Source of the DNA: Comamonadaceae bacterium
Lineage (GTDB): Bacteria; Pseudomonadota; Gammaproteobacteria; Burkholderiales; Burkholderiaceae
NCBI GenBank assembly: GCA_947377705.1
Contig: CANCGU010000016.1
Coordinates: forward strand, 1 to 21,450
DNA length: 21,450 nt
Direction of reading: 5' to 3'
Position 1 is the first letter of the stretch; each line of letters begins with the position of its first letter. Below, piece by piece: positions 1-7,517 of the stretch. The notes beneath the pieces are model-generated. The model was not told the origin of the DNA. It searched no databases and saw only the letters and a program-made list of their open reading frames with translations. Both the position numbers and the translations under genes were made by a program.

Positions 1-282
1 GCCGAGGGCAATGCACGTTGGGCGCTCATCACCCAACGCATTGCCGAGTGGCAACCCGACGCGCTGGTGGTGGGCGTGCCTTACCACCCCGATGGCGCCG
101 CACACGAGAACACGGCCAAGGCCCAAAAGTTTGCACGCCAGTTGAACGGGCGTTTCAACTTGCCTGTGTTTGAAGTGGACGAGCGTTACAGCACCACTGA
201 AGCAAAAGCCCAAGGCGCCAAAGATGCAGACGCTGCATCGGCCTGCATCATCCTCAATCAATTTTTTCGAGAGAACTTATGA
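1..282 (+). CDS. ruvX: Putative pre-16S rRNA nuclease / Holliday junction resolvase-like RuvX (YqgF), 3' part
   Basis: This is the C-terminal 93 residues of a YqgF/RuvX RNase H-fold protein; the reading frame is open from base 1, so the start lies outside the window. Family members are about 135-140 residues and act in 16S rRNA 5'-end maturation. Visible family features are the strand-loop VVGVPYHPDG (residues 23-32 of the visible part; family form is G-[LV]-P-x-x-x-D-G) and the DERYSTTEA segment, which supplies a conserved acidic residue followed by S/T-T-x-x-A. The N-terminal catalytic Asp motif is cut off. The stop overlaps the next start in an ATGA, so ruvX and pyrR are probably cotranscribed and translationally coupled, an arrangement I recall from other betaproteobacteria. 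Confidence 0.9.
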   Translation, partial: AEGNARWALITQRIAEWQPDALVVGVPYHPDGAAHENTAKAQKFARQLNGRFNLPVFEVDERYSTTEAKAQGAKDADAASACIILNQFFRENL

Positions 283-785
283 GTACCCACGGAAACCTCA
301 TGTTGGACGCGGAGAGCTTGTACAAAGAGCTGCTCAAAGGCGTGCGCAGCCTACTCACGCCCACCACACGTTTGGTGGGCATCACCTCGGGCGGCGCTTG
401 GTTGGCCGCACGTTTGCAAAAAGATTTGAAACTTGAAGGCGAGGCCGGCAGCATTTCGTCGGCCATGCACCGCGACGACTTTGCGCAACGCGGCTTGGCC
501 GATGGCGGCCAAACCAAGCTGCCGTTTGAAGTGAACGGCGCCCACCTCATCGTGCTCGACGACGTGCTCTACACCGGCCGCACCATTCGCGCTGTGCTCA
601 ATGAGTTGTTTGACTACGGCCGTCCTGCCAACGTGCAACTGGCCGTGTTGGTCGACCGTGGCGGCCGCGAACTGCCCATTCAGGCCGACTTCGCGGCAGC
701 GCGTGTGGCCTTGCCCGCCACCCAATCGCTGGCGCTGACCAAAGACGACAACGGCCAATTTAACTTTTCAGTCGAGAGCGAATAA
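279..785 (+). CDS. pyrR: Bifunctional pyr operon regulator / uracil phosphoribosyltransferase PyrR
   Basis: A 168-residue type I phosphoribosyltransferase. The PRPP-binding loop is clear at residues 92-102 (VLDDVLYTGRT), preceded by the GITSGG loop at 34-39 and a HRDD segment at 64-67 that matches the flexible hood region (YRDD in Bacillus PyrR). Known family roles are uracil + PRPP to UMP and, in Gram-positives, UMP-dependent binding of pyr mRNA at attenuators. Here the ATG overlaps the ruvX stop by 4 bases and pyrB follows after 9 bases. So there is no room for a leader or attenuator inside this stretch, and RNA-based control by PyrR would have to act upstream of ruvX or not at all. Uracil salvage is therefore the safer assignment; regulation is open. 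Confidence 0.92.
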   Translation: MSTHGNLMLDAESLYKELLKGVRSLLTPTTRLVGITSGGAWLAARLQKDLKLEGEAGSISSAMHRDDFAQRGLADGGQTKLPFEVNGAHLIVLDDVLYTGRTIRAVLNELFDYGRPANVQLAVLVDRGGRELPIQADFAAARVALPATQSLALTKDDNGQFNFSVESE

Positions 786-794
786 AGGCTAGAC

Positions 795-1757
795 ATGCTC
801 TACAAACGCAACCCCCAACTCAACAAAAACGGCGAGCTGATTCACCTGCTCTCCACCGAAGGTTTGTCGCGCGACATCCTCACCCACATCTTGGACACCG
901 CTGCTAACTTCGTCTCGGTCAACGACCGCGAAGTGAAAAAGGTGCCGCTCTTGCGCGGCAAGAGCGTGTTCAACCTGTTCTTTGAAAACAGCACACGCAC
1001 ACGCACCACGTTTGAAATTGCGGCCACGCGTTTGTCGGCAGACGTGTTTAACCTCGATATTGCGCGTTCATCCGCAGCCAAGGGCGAGTCACTGCTCGAC
1101 ACCATCGCCAACTTGAGCGCGATGGCAGCCGACATTTTTGTGGTGCGCCACAGCGAGTCGGGTGCGCCTTACCTCATCGCTGAGCACGTTGCCCCGCATG
1201 TGCATGTGGTGAACGCCGGTGATGGCCGTCACGCACACCCGACGCAGGGTTTGTTGGACATGTACACCATCCGTCACTACAAAAAAGATTTCACCAATCT
1301 CACCGTGGCTATCGTGGGCGACGTGCTGCATTCGCGTGTGGCGCGCTCGGACATTCACGCGCTCACCACACTCGGCTGTGCCGAAGTGCGCGTGGTGGGC
1401 CCCAAAACCTTGGTGCCCAGCGACTTGGTCGCAATGGGCGTGAAAGTGTTCAACAACCTCGAAGAAGGCATCAAGGGCTGCGACGTGGTCATCATGCTTC
1501 GCTTGCAAAACGAACGCATGAGTGGTGCATTGCTGCCATCGAGCCAAGAATATTTCAAATCGTTTGGCCTTACGCAAGAGAAGTTGCAACTGGCCAAGCC
1601 CGACGCCATCGTGATGCACCCTGGCCCCATCAACCGAGGGGTGGAGATTGACTCTGCCGTGGTCGATGGGCCGCAAAGTGTCATCTTGTCGCAGGTGACG
1701 TTTGGTATTGCAGTGCGTATGGCCGTGATGTCGATCGTGGCGGGGAATGAAGCATGA
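795..1757 (+). CDS. pyrB: Aspartate carbamoyltransferase catalytic subunit PyrB
   Basis: A 320-residue ATCase catalytic chain that joins carbamoyl phosphate and L-aspartate to N-carbamoyl-L-aspartate in UMP synthesis. The carbamoyl-phosphate loop STRTRT lies at residues 66-71 after FFEN, HPTQ at 148-151, the aspartate-binding R-x-Q at 236-238 and the MHPGPINRG segment at 274-282. It has a short N-terminal extension (about 15 residues) before the usual first helix, as in the ATCases that assemble with a dihydroorotase-like partner instead of PyrI. The next gene starts inside its stop (ATGA), and that product has lost dihydroorotase catalytic residues, so a PyrB/PyrC' dodecamer like the one in Pseudomonas is likely. 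No pyrI is visible. Confidence 0.97.
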   Translation: MLYKRNPQLNKNGELIHLLSTEGLSRDILTHILDTAANFVSVNDREVKKVPLLRGKSVFNLFFENSTRTRTTFEIAATRLSADVFNLDIARSSAAKGESLLDTIANLSAMAADIFVVRHSESGAPYLIAEHVAPHVHVVNAGDGRHAHPTQGLLDMYTIRHYKKDFTNLTVAIVGDVLHSRVARSDIHALTTLGCAEVRVVGPKTLVPSDLVAMGVKVFNNLEEGIKGCDVVIMLRLQNERMSGALLPSSQEYFKSFGLTQEKLQLAKPDAIVMHPGPINRGVEIDSAVVDGPQSVILSQVTFGIAVRMAVMSIVAGNEA

Positions 1758-3070
1758 ACATCCTGATTCAAAACGGTCGCGTCATCGACCCAGCCTCTGG
1801 CTTTGACCACATCGCTGATGTGGCGGTTGCTGATGGCCATATCGTAGCCATCGCCAAGGCAGGCGAGAAGTTGCCTACCAACTTCAAAGCTGAACAAACG
1901 ATAGACGCCAAAGGCTGCATCGTCGCCCCCGGCTTGGTGGACTTGCAAGTGCGCTTGCGCGAGCCTGGTTACGAGCATGAAGGCATGTTGGCCTCAGAGC
2001 TGCTGGCTGCGGTGGCTGGCGGTGTGACCAGCTTGGTCTGCCCACCCGACACAGACCCTGTGTTGGACGAGCCGGGCTTGATTGAAATGCTCAAGTTCCG
2101 CGCCGAAAAACTGCACCGCGCCCGCGTGTTCCCGCTGGGTGCACTCACCCGTGGTTTAAAGGGCGAAGTGCTGACCGAAATGTCAGACCTCACTGACGCA
2201 GGCTGCGTGGGCTTTAGCCAAGCCGAAGTGCCGTTGGAAAACACGCAGGTGTTGCAACGCGCTTTGCAATACGCCGCGACCTTTGGCTACACCGTGTGGC
2301 TGCGCCCGCAAGACATGCATTTGGGCAAAGGCGTGGCCGCTAGCGGCCCACTCGCCACCCGTTTGGGTTTGAGTGGTGTGCCCGTGGCCGCAGAGACCAT
2401 CGCCCTGCACACCATCTTCGCGCTCATGCGCGCTACCCGCGCCCGCGTGCACCTGTGTCGCATCTCTAGCGCTGAAGGTGTTGAGCTGGTGCGTGCTGCC
2501 AAGAAAGAAGGCTTAGCGGTGACAGCTGATGTGAGCATCAACTCGCTTCACCTGAGTGACCATGACATTGGTTACTTCGACAGCCGTGCTCGCGTCACCC
2601 CCGTGTTGCGCCAACAGCGTGACCGCGAGGCGCTGCAGGCGGCATTGGCCGATGGCACCCTCGACGCTTTGGTCTCCGACCACACGCCCATCGACAACGA
2701 TGGCAAAGCTTTGCCTTTTGCCGAAGCTGAATCGGGGGCGACAGGCTTGGAGCTGTTGCTCAGCCTTTCCCTCAAGTGGGCACACGACAGCAAGGTCAGC
2801 GTGCTGCGTGCCTTGGATGTGCTGACAACGCAACCCGCCAAAGTACTGGGCAAGGTCGAAGGTCAAAGCACCAGCTTGGGCCAACTGCATGTGGGCGGCG
2901 TGGCCGATCTCGTGGTGTTCGACCCAGCGGTTGAATGGCACGTCACACCCGATGCACTGCACAGCCAAGGCAAGCACACGCCGTTTGCGTTTGACATGAC
3001 GGGCATGTCGTTGCCTGGCCGTGTCAAAGCCACCTTGGTGGCGGGCCGCGTGGCCTACCAAGTGGTTTGA
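1754..3070 (+). CDS. pyrX: Dihydroorotase-like protein, probably non-catalytic (PyrC'/PyrX type)
   Basis: A 438-residue amidohydrolase-fold protein that aligns along its length with type I dihydroorotases but lacks the metal site. The signature D-x-H-x-H-x-R-x-P-G reads [10 protein letters not shown] at residues 63-72, so both histidines are replaced (Q65, R67). The HxCH(V/I)ST segment reads VHLCRISS, the PHHL segment reads INSL, and the second signature, DHAPH in active enzymes, reads DHTPI at 309-313. Pseudomonads have an inactive pyrC' beside pyrB whose product is needed to assemble active ATCase; the losses and the 4-base overlap with pyrB point to the same role. A separate catalytic pyrC would then be needed elsewhere in the genome. 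Automatic annotation would probably say dihydroorotase. Confidence 0.88.
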   Translation: MNILIQNGRVIDPASGFDHIADVAVADGHIVAIAKAGEKLPTNFKAEQTIDAKGCIVAPGLVDLQVRLREPGYEHEGMLASELLAAVAGGVTSLVCPPDTDPVLDEPGLIEMLKFRAEKLHRARVFPLGALTRGLKGEVLTEMSDLTDAGCVGFSQAEVPLENTQVLQRALQYAATFGYTVWLRPQDMHLGKGVAASGPLATRLGLSGVPVAAETIALHTIFALMRATRARVHLCRISSAEGVELVRAAKKEGLAVTADVSINSLHLSDHDIGYFDSRARVTPVLRQQRDREALQAALADGTLDALVSDHTPIDNDGKALPFAEAESGATGLELLLSLSLKWAHDSKVSVLRALDVLTTQPAKVLGKVEGQSTSLGQLHVGGVADLVVFDPAVEWHVTPDALHSQGKHTPFAFDMTGMSLPGRVKATLVAGRVAYQVV

Positions 3071-3798
3071 TGCGCAGCTTGAAAGCGATCGTCAAGTTTT
3101 TGCGCGTCATCGCGCAGGTCTTGCGTGGCTATTGGATGGTGCGCACGAGGTTCCCCAAACTCAGCGACGAGCAACAAGCCCGCGCGGTCGAGGTGTGGGC
3201 GCGTGGCATGTTGGCCATCATTGGTATCGAGGTTCGCGTCAAAGGCCACCCCGCGCAAGGTCCTGTGTTGATGGCCGCCAACCATATTTCGTGGCTCGAC
3301 ATTTTGGTGATGCACGCGGCTTGCCACTGCCGCTTTGTGGCCAAGTCTGAAATTCGCAGCTGGCCATTGGTGGGCGTGCTCACCACGGGCGGTGGCTCGC
3401 TGTACATCGAACGTGGCTCGCGCAACGACGCCATGCGTGTGGTGCACCAAATGGCGAATGCCTTGTGTGATGGTCAAGTGCTGGCTGTGTTCCCAGAAGG
3501 TGTCACGGGGGACGGCATCACGGTGTTGCCGTTTCATGCCAATTTGTTACAAGCGGCCATTTCTGCGCAGGCGCCCATTCAGCCTGTGGCATTGCAATTC
3601 ATGGATGCGCAGACCCAAGAGCGCAGCTTGGCGCCTTGCTATCACGACCATGACACCTTGATCAGCTCTTTGTGGCGCACGCTTTGCGCACCGCCACTGC
3701 TAGCACATGTGCGCTACGGTGACATACAAAGGGCACAAGGTCGTCAACGTCGCGAGTGGGCGAAAGACCTACAAGCGACCGTGGCACAGCTGATTTAG
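3070..3798 (+). CDS. plsC: 1-acyl-sn-glycerol-3-phosphate acyltransferase (PlsC family)
   Basis: A 242-residue membrane-associated acyltransferase that would transfer an acyl chain to lysophosphatidate or a related lysolipid. Motif I, NHISWLD (H72, D77), is the catalytic HX4D box; YIERGSR at 112-118 and FPEG at 141-144 are motifs II and III. A hydrophobic N-terminal stretch (residues 8-24) fits membrane contact. Motif III continues VTGDG where many PlsC proteins have TRS, so exact substrate is uncertain; ornithine-lipid OlsA-like enzymes are a possible alternative. ATG 3070 is preferred over a TTG one codon upstream because it forms a TGATG overlap with the preceding stop. Its TAG stop shares bases with the stop of the convergent flavoprotein gene. 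Confidence 0.85.
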   Translation: MRSLKAIVKFLRVIAQVLRGYWMVRTRFPKLSDEQQARAVEVWARGMLAIIGIEVRVKGHPAQGPVLMAANHISWLDILVMHAACHCRFVAKSEIRSWPLVGVLTTGGGSLYIERGSRNDAMRVVHQMANALCDGQVLAVFPEGVTGDGITVLPFHANLLQAAISAQAPIQPVALQFMDAQTQERSLAPCYHDHDTLISSLWRTLCAPPLLAHVRYGDIQRAQGRQRREWAKDLQATVAQLI

Positions 3799-5072
3799 CG
3801 CAGGGTATCGGCCCAAATGTTTTGTGCCCAGTTCAGCGCATACACACCTTCCAGTTCATTCGGCGCAGCCGACACCCCCCCTGAACCTGCCACCGTTTTA
3901 TAGGTCTTGTCTTTCGCGTCGTATTGGTGAACCGAAGCCACATGCACCACCAGTTTGTCGTTCACAAAGCTGTAGCAAGTGTTGGTAAGCAAAGGGTCTG
4001 GATTGACAGGTAGGTCTGACAGCTGCGCCACGATGGCCGCAGCCGTGACCTTGCCTTGCGAGTTGGCCATGTGGCCCGACTTGGGCATGCCAGATGCCAA
4101 CAAGATGGAGTCACCGATGACGTGCACATCTTTGGCCAGTGTTGATTCAAAGGTTTGGTAGTTCACACCGCACCAGCGCGCATTGGCGTTGGCCAAACCA
4201 CTTTGCACAGCAATCGTGCCTGCGCGCATGGTGGGTAATACGTTGAGCACGTCCGCTTTAACGTCGCCTTGCACCTCAAATTTAAGCGTTTTGGTTTTGG
4301 CGTCGACGGCCATTGTTTTGTGCTGGCTGCGGTATTCCAAGATGCCTTTGTAGTTGTCAGCCCAGAACTTCTTGAACAACGGGCCTTTGGAAGTCACGTC
4401 TTGGTTGGCATCCAAGATCAGCACTTTGGATTTGGGCTTGTGTTGCTTGAAGTAATGCGCCACTTGGCTGGCACGCTCGTAGGGGCCGGGTGGGCAGCGG
4501 TAAGGTGCTTCGGGAATGGTGATGGCAAACACACCGCCGTCGTCCATCGCTTCGAGCTGTTTGCGCAAAGCCAAAGTCTCTGGGCCTGCTTTCCATGCAT
4601 GCAAGATTTGGCCTGCGGCGTGGGCCGCTTGCAAGCCTTCAATGCTGCTCAACACCAAGTCAATGCCGGGTGAGAGCACCAGCTTGTCATAGCGAATGCT
4701 GGGGCCGCTGGCCAAGGTGACGGTTTTCTTGGCCGCATCCATGCTGGCCACATAGTCGCGTACCACGTTGACGCCGTGGTTACCCGAGAGCTTGTCGTAA
4801 GGCGTGGTGATGTCGGCCATGGTCTTGCTGCCGCCAATCACCAAGTTAGAAATGGGGCATGACACAAAGGCTGAATTGGGCTCAATCAGTGTGACATCGA
4901 TGTTGTAGCTCGACAGCATGCGAATGTATTTGGCGGCGGTTGCGCCACCATAACCACCACCCACCACGACCACGCGTGCTTTCTCTGGAATACGACCTGT
5001 GGATGCGCAACCCACCAAAGCCCCCAACGAACCAACTGTCAATGAGGCTTGTACAAAACTACGGCGTTTCAT
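3795..5072 (-). CDS. fccB: Flavocytochrome c sulfide dehydrogenase, FAD subunit (FccB/SoxF-like)
   Basis: A 425-residue flavoprotein that would oxidise sulfide (or sulfane sulfur) in the periplasm and pass electrons to a cytochrome c. It starts with a twin-arginine signal (MKRRSFVQAS), then a Rossmann dinucleotide loop VVVGGGYGG at 35-43. Two cysteines, C193 (in RCPPGPYE) and C366 (in NTCYS), have the spacing of the redox cysteine pair near the flavin in characterised FCSD. The VIGDS FAD motif is at 318-322 and the C-terminal FCSD domain ends the protein. ATG 5072 is chosen because it gives the Tat signal and has AAAGGGA upstream; the frame stays open upstream but runs through the cytochrome gene. 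LVGC at 19-22 could be a lipobox. Eleven bases separate it from the cytochrome gene. Confidence 0.9.
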   Translation of the reverse strand: MKRRSFVQASLTVGSLGALVGCASTGRIPEKARVVVVGGGYGGATAAKYIRMLSSYNIDVTLIEPNSAFVSCPISNLVIGGSKTMADITTPYDKLSGNHGVNVVRDYVASMDAAKKTVTLASGPSIRYDKLVLSPGIDLVLSSIEGLQAAHAAGQILHAWKAGPETLALRKQLEAMDDGGVFAITIPEAPYRCPPGPYERASQVAHYFKQHKPKSKVLILDANQDVTSKGPLFKKFWADNYKGILEYRSQHKTMAVDAKTKTLKFEVQGDVKADVLNVLPTMRAGTIAVQSGLANANARWCGVNYQTFESTLAKDVHVIGDSILLASGMPKSGHMANSQGKVTAAAIVAQLSDLPVNPDPLLTNTCYSFVNDKLVVHVASVHQYDAKDKTYKTVAGSGGVSAAPNELEGVYALNWAQNIWADTLR

Positions 5073-5083
5073 GATGTGTCCCT

Positions 5084-5419
5084 TTAGCGTTTGAGGCTGG
5101 CGTAATACGTGGCGATGCTGTTGACTTGTGCATCGGTCAGACCTTTGGTGATTTGATGCATCACCGTGGCTGGGCGTGTGCCTTCTTTGAAAGCTTTCAT
5201 CTGTAACACCATGTAGTCTTTTGGCATGCCAGCCAATGCAGGAATGGCCGAGCCTTCTGTGGTGCGGCCATCTGTGCCGTGGCAGTTGGCACAAGTGGCC
5301 GCTGTGGCGCGTTGGTACAACGCCTCGGCAGATTGCTGCGCATGTGCGCTAGAGAAGAAGCACGCAAACACCGCGGCAGCGATGGCCCAGCGGTGTCGCA
5401 CAGAGAAGCGTTGTGTCAT
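5084..5419 (-). CDS. Periplasmic monohaem cytochrome c, probable partner of the FCSD flavoprotein (SoxE/FccA-like)
   Basis: A 111-residue exported class I cytochrome c. A Sec signal peptide ends at AHA (residues 25-27), the single haem site CANCH is at 43-47, and M87 is the likely distal ligand. Well-studied FccA of Allochromatium is a dihaem protein; this one has one haem, as in the shorter SoxE-like or monohaem FCSD cytochromes. It is the first gene of a two-gene operon, 11 bases before the flavoprotein start, so electron transfer from that flavoprotein is the natural inference. A GGAG lies about 8 bases before the ATG. The gene is divergent from soxY across a 96-base promoter region. Confidence 0.88.
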   Translation of the reverse strand: MTQRFSVRHRWAIAAAVFACFFSSAHAQQSAEALYQRATAATCANCHGTDGRTTEGSAIPALAGMPKDYMVLQMKAFKEGTRPATVMHQITKGLTDAQVNSIATYYASLKR

Positions 5420-5435
5420 GGGGGAACTCCAGCTC

Positions 5436-5472
5436 GTCTAAGAAATGACAAAAATGAAGGCAACAGTCTAAG
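5436..5472. repeat. Direct repeat pair in the cytochrome/soxY divergent promoter
   Basis: The heptamer GTCTAAG occurs at 5436-5442 and again at 5466-5472, 30 bases apart, about three helical turns. It lies within the 96-base region between the two divergent sulfur-oxidation transcripts. The repeat could be an activator or repressor site, but a heptamer pair can arise by chance and no flanking symmetry supports it. Confidence 0.3.
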
Positions 5473-5515
5473 CGGATTTGCTCAGGCAAAATGCGTTTTT
5501 ACCGAGAGAAATCGC

Positions 5516-5971
5516 ATGTTGAATCGACGTCAAACCCTCCAACACAGCTGGGCCGTGGCAAGTCTGCTAGGTACGGCCGGCTTCTTGCCGTTCAAAGCCA
5601 TCGCTTATGACAAAGCCGCTTTTGAAGCCAAGTCAGTGGCGGCTGTGCTGAAAGCTTTGGGCGCATCTGCCCCTGTGGCCAGTTCTGATGTGACCATCAC
5701 GGGGCCTGAGGTTGCAGACAGCGGTGCGAGCGTGATGCTGGCTTTTGGTACCACGCTACCTAACGTGAAGCGCATGTTGCTGTTGGTTGAAAAAAACCCA
5801 TCGGCTTTGGTGGCTAGCTTTCAAATCAACCCAGCAGTGGACAGCCAGTTTTCGTTGCGTATCAAGATGAACCAATCGTCAGATGTGTATGCCGTGGCTT
5901 TGACGCAAGACGGTAAAGCTTATTTCGCCAAGCGCGACATCAAGGTCACCATTGGTGGCTGTGGCGAATAA
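5516..5971 (+). CDS. soxY: Thiosulfate oxidation carrier protein SoxY
   Basis: A 151-residue exported sulfur carrier. In the Sox pathway the C-terminal cysteine of SoxY holds the sulfur intermediate (from thiosulfate, or sulfide-derived sulfane) while other Sox enzymes act on it. The C-terminus reads GGCGE, with C149 in the position of the family's swinging GGCGG arm. The N-terminus has a twin-arginine signal (NRRQTL, then a hydrophobic run), as expected for SoxYZ export as a folded pair. ATG 5516 is chosen because it begins this signal and has GAGAG upstream; the frame is open further upstream but would place non-signal residues in front. soxZ follows after 17 bases. SoxX, A, B, C and D are not in the window. 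Confidence 0.92.
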   Translation: MLNRRQTLQHSWAVASLLGTAGFLPFKAIAYDKAAFEAKSVAAVLKALGASAPVASSDVTITGPEVADSGASVMLAFGTTLPNVKRMLLLVEKNPSALVASFQINPAVDSQFSLRIKMNQSSDVYAVALTQDGKAYFAKRDIKVTIGGCGE

Positions 5972-5988
5972 CGAGAGGAACACACACC

Positions 5989-6306
5989 ATGTCTGAAGCA
6001 TCTCGTATCCGCATCGTTCCTGCTGGCTACAACGCCACTGTGCGTGTGTTGATGAACCATGAAATGGAATCTGGCCAACGCAAAGACGGCAATGGCAAAG
6101 TCATTCCTGCTTGGCACATCCAAGACGTCACGGTTTTGCTCAATGGCAAGTCCGTCCTCACGGCGGAGTGGGGCACGGCGGTGTCTAAGAACCCGTTTTG
6201 GCAGTTCACGTTGAAAGGCACCAAAGCGGGCGACAAAGTGACCATTCAGTGGAAAGACAACCGGGGCGACAGCCGCAGTGACGAAGCTACCGTCGGCTCG
6301 ATTTAA
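5989..6306 (+). CDS. soxZ: Thiosulfate oxidation carrier complex protein SoxZ
   Basis: A 105-residue immunoglobulin-like beta-sandwich protein with no signal peptide, exported bound to the Tat substrate SoxY. Family features are the MNHEMESGQRKDGNG segment near residues 22-36, the AWHIQ strand and the C-terminal DNRGDSRSDEA strand. It stabilises SoxY and helps dock it on the Sox enzymes. AGAGGA precedes the ATG. It ends the sox transcript unless read-through continues into the sulfate-binding protein gene 115 bases downstream. Confidence 0.93.
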   Translation: MSEASRIRIVPAGYNATVRVLMNHEMESGQRKDGNGKVIPAWHIQDVTVLLNGKSVLTAEWGTAVSKNPFWQFTLKGTKAGDKVTIQWKDNRGDSRSDEATVGSI

Positions 6307-6325
6307 TTTGCCTTAGATGTTTAGG

Positions 6326-6341
6326 TAATTAACAACCAAAA
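6326..6341 (+). promoter_or_regulatory. AT-rich motif shared with the second sulfate-transport operon (site 1)
   Basis: The 16 bases here match 12 of 16 positions of a segment at 8024-8039, with the core ATTAAC followed by C-A-A-A. One copy lies upstream of sbp1 and the other upstream of the hydrolase-sbp2-cysTWA operon. A shared CysB-like LysR regulator site is a reasonable guess given the sulfur genes, but AT-rich matches of this length are weak evidence. Confidence 0.3.
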
Positions 6342-6346
6342 ACTCT

Positions 6347-6421
6347 GTCGTTCCCTTTTCGCGCTGCTGCGCTAAGAATCCATCCATAGCAAATTGAGAT
6401 GGATTCAAAAAGGGAACCGAC
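6347..6421 (+). promoter_or_regulatory. Nested inverted repeats forming a possible three-way junction over the sbp1 ribosome binding site
   Basis: An outer stem pairs 6347-6359 with 6408-6421: 13 pairs interrupted by one bulged base at 6417. An inner perfect 9-pair stem joins 6376-6384 and 6398-6406 and abuts the outer right arm apart from one unpaired base. The 16-base gap on the left can form a small GCGC-TGCT-GCGC hairpin (6361-6372), giving a three-way junction. The right outer arm contains the AAGGGA Shine-Dalgarno (6410-6415) and ends one base before the ATG at 6422, so the folded form would hide the initiation site. There is no U-run after the stem, so it does not look like a terminator. 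A DNA-binding palindrome remains possible. Confidence 0.6.
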
Positions 6422-7435
6422 ATGATTCAACGCAAACACTTCCTCAAAACTCTGGTGGCCACAGCCTTGGTGGCTGTGAGCGGCTTGGCTGCTGCACAAA
6501 CCTCACCCGTCACCTTGCTCAATGTGTCGTATGACCCAACCCGTGAGTTGTACGCCGAGTTCAACACCGCCTTTGCGAAACACTGGAAAGCACAAGCCGG
6601 CCAAGACGTGACCATCAAGCAATCCCACGGCGGGTCGGGCAAGCAAGCGCGTTCGGTCATCGATGGCATTGATGCGGATGTGGTCACCCTCGCTTTGGCG
6701 GGTGATGTGGATGCCCTCTACAAAAATGCAGCGCTGATCCCCCAAGACTGGCAAAAGCGTTTGCCCCACAACTCTGCGCCTTACACCTCGACCATCGTCT
6801 TGGTGGTGCGCCAAGGCAATCCCAAGGGCATCAAAGACTGGGACGACTTGGTCAAGCCCGGCATCAGCGTCATCACCCCCAATCCTAAAACATCGGGCGG
6901 CGCGCGCTGGAACTACTTGGCCGCTTGGGAGTTTGCTAAACGCAAATATGGCGGTGAAGCGAAGGCCAAAGAGTTTGTGGCGGCTCTTTACAAAAACGTG
7001 TCCGTGCTCGACACAGGCGCACGCGGCTCATCGGTCACGTTTGCACAACGCAACCAAGGCGATGTGTTCATCTCTTGGGAAAACGAAGCGCATTTGTTGG
7101 AGAAAGAGTTTGGCGGCAAGGTCGACATCGTGTATCCCTCCATCAGCATCTTGGCTGAGCCGCCCGTAGCGGTCGTGGATAAAAACGTGGAACGCAAAGG
7201 CACACGCAAAGTGGCCGAGGCTTATCTGAATTACCTCTACACCGATGAAGGTCAAGACATTGCGGGGAAAAACTTCTACCGCCCCATCTCAGTCAAAGCG
7301 CAAGCCAAATATGTGAAACAATTGCCCAAGTTGCCCTTGTTCACGATTGATCAAGCGTTTGGTGGCTGGGCCAAGGCCGACAAAGACCACTTCGCCGATG
7401 GCGCAAGCTTCGACCAAATCTATTTGAAGAAGTAA
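6422..7435 (+). CDS. sbp: Periplasmic sulfate-binding protein of an ABC transporter (Sbp family), copy 1
   Basis: A 337-residue periplasmic solute-binding protein with a Sec signal peptide ending at AAA-Q (about residue 25). It matches the Sbp/CysP family: [13 protein letters not shown] after the signal, HGGSGKQAR (sulfate-loop region), [20 protein letters not shown] and [16 protein letters not shown]. It would capture sulfate (possibly thiosulfate) and deliver it to CysTWA. A second, clearly related copy lies at 8675-9667. No permease gene follows this copy directly; the permease and ATPase genes are downstream of copy 2, beyond a terminator, so copy 1 is probably expressed as its own transcript. 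Its ribosome binding site lies in the right arm of the inverted repeat just upstream, suggesting control separate from copy 2. Confidence 0.93.
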   Translation: MIQRKHFLKTLVATALVAVSGLAAAQTSPVTLLNVSYDPTRELYAEFNTAFAKHWKAQAGQDVTIKQSHGGSGKQARSVIDGIDADVVTLALAGDVDALYKNAALIPQDWQKRLPHNSAPYTSTIVLVVRQGNPKGIKDWDDLVKPGISVITPNPKTSGGARWNYLAAWEFAKRKYGGEAKAKEFVAALYKNVSVLDTGARGSSVTFAQRNQGDVFISWENEAHLLEKEFGGKVDIVYPSISILAEPPVAVVDKNVERKGTRKVAEAYLNYLYTDEGQDIAGKNFYRPISVKAQAKYVKQLPKLPLFTIDQAFGGWAKADKDHFADGASFDQIYLKK

Positions 7436-7517
7436 TTGCTATGGGGTGTGGTGAGAGAATTGGGGAACGCCAAACGCTAAGCTTCTTATTGCAATTCCCC
7501 ATACACCCCCTCGTTTA

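Noticed and set aside
1089..1676. A 195-codon ORF antisense to pyrB
   Set aside because: It lies wholly inside a well-conserved gene on the other strand, has a His-rich composition typical of reversed GC-rich codons, and resembles nothing known to me.
5073..5294. An N-terminal extension of the flavoprotein by 74 codons
   Set aside because: The extra residues come from reading the cytochrome gene in another frame; starting at 5072 gives a perfect Tat signal and a good ribosome site.
6347..6421. A rho-independent terminator for soxZ or a MITE-like mobile element
   Set aside because: No T-run follows the stem, which ends at the next ATG; there is no target-site duplication and no second copy in the window.
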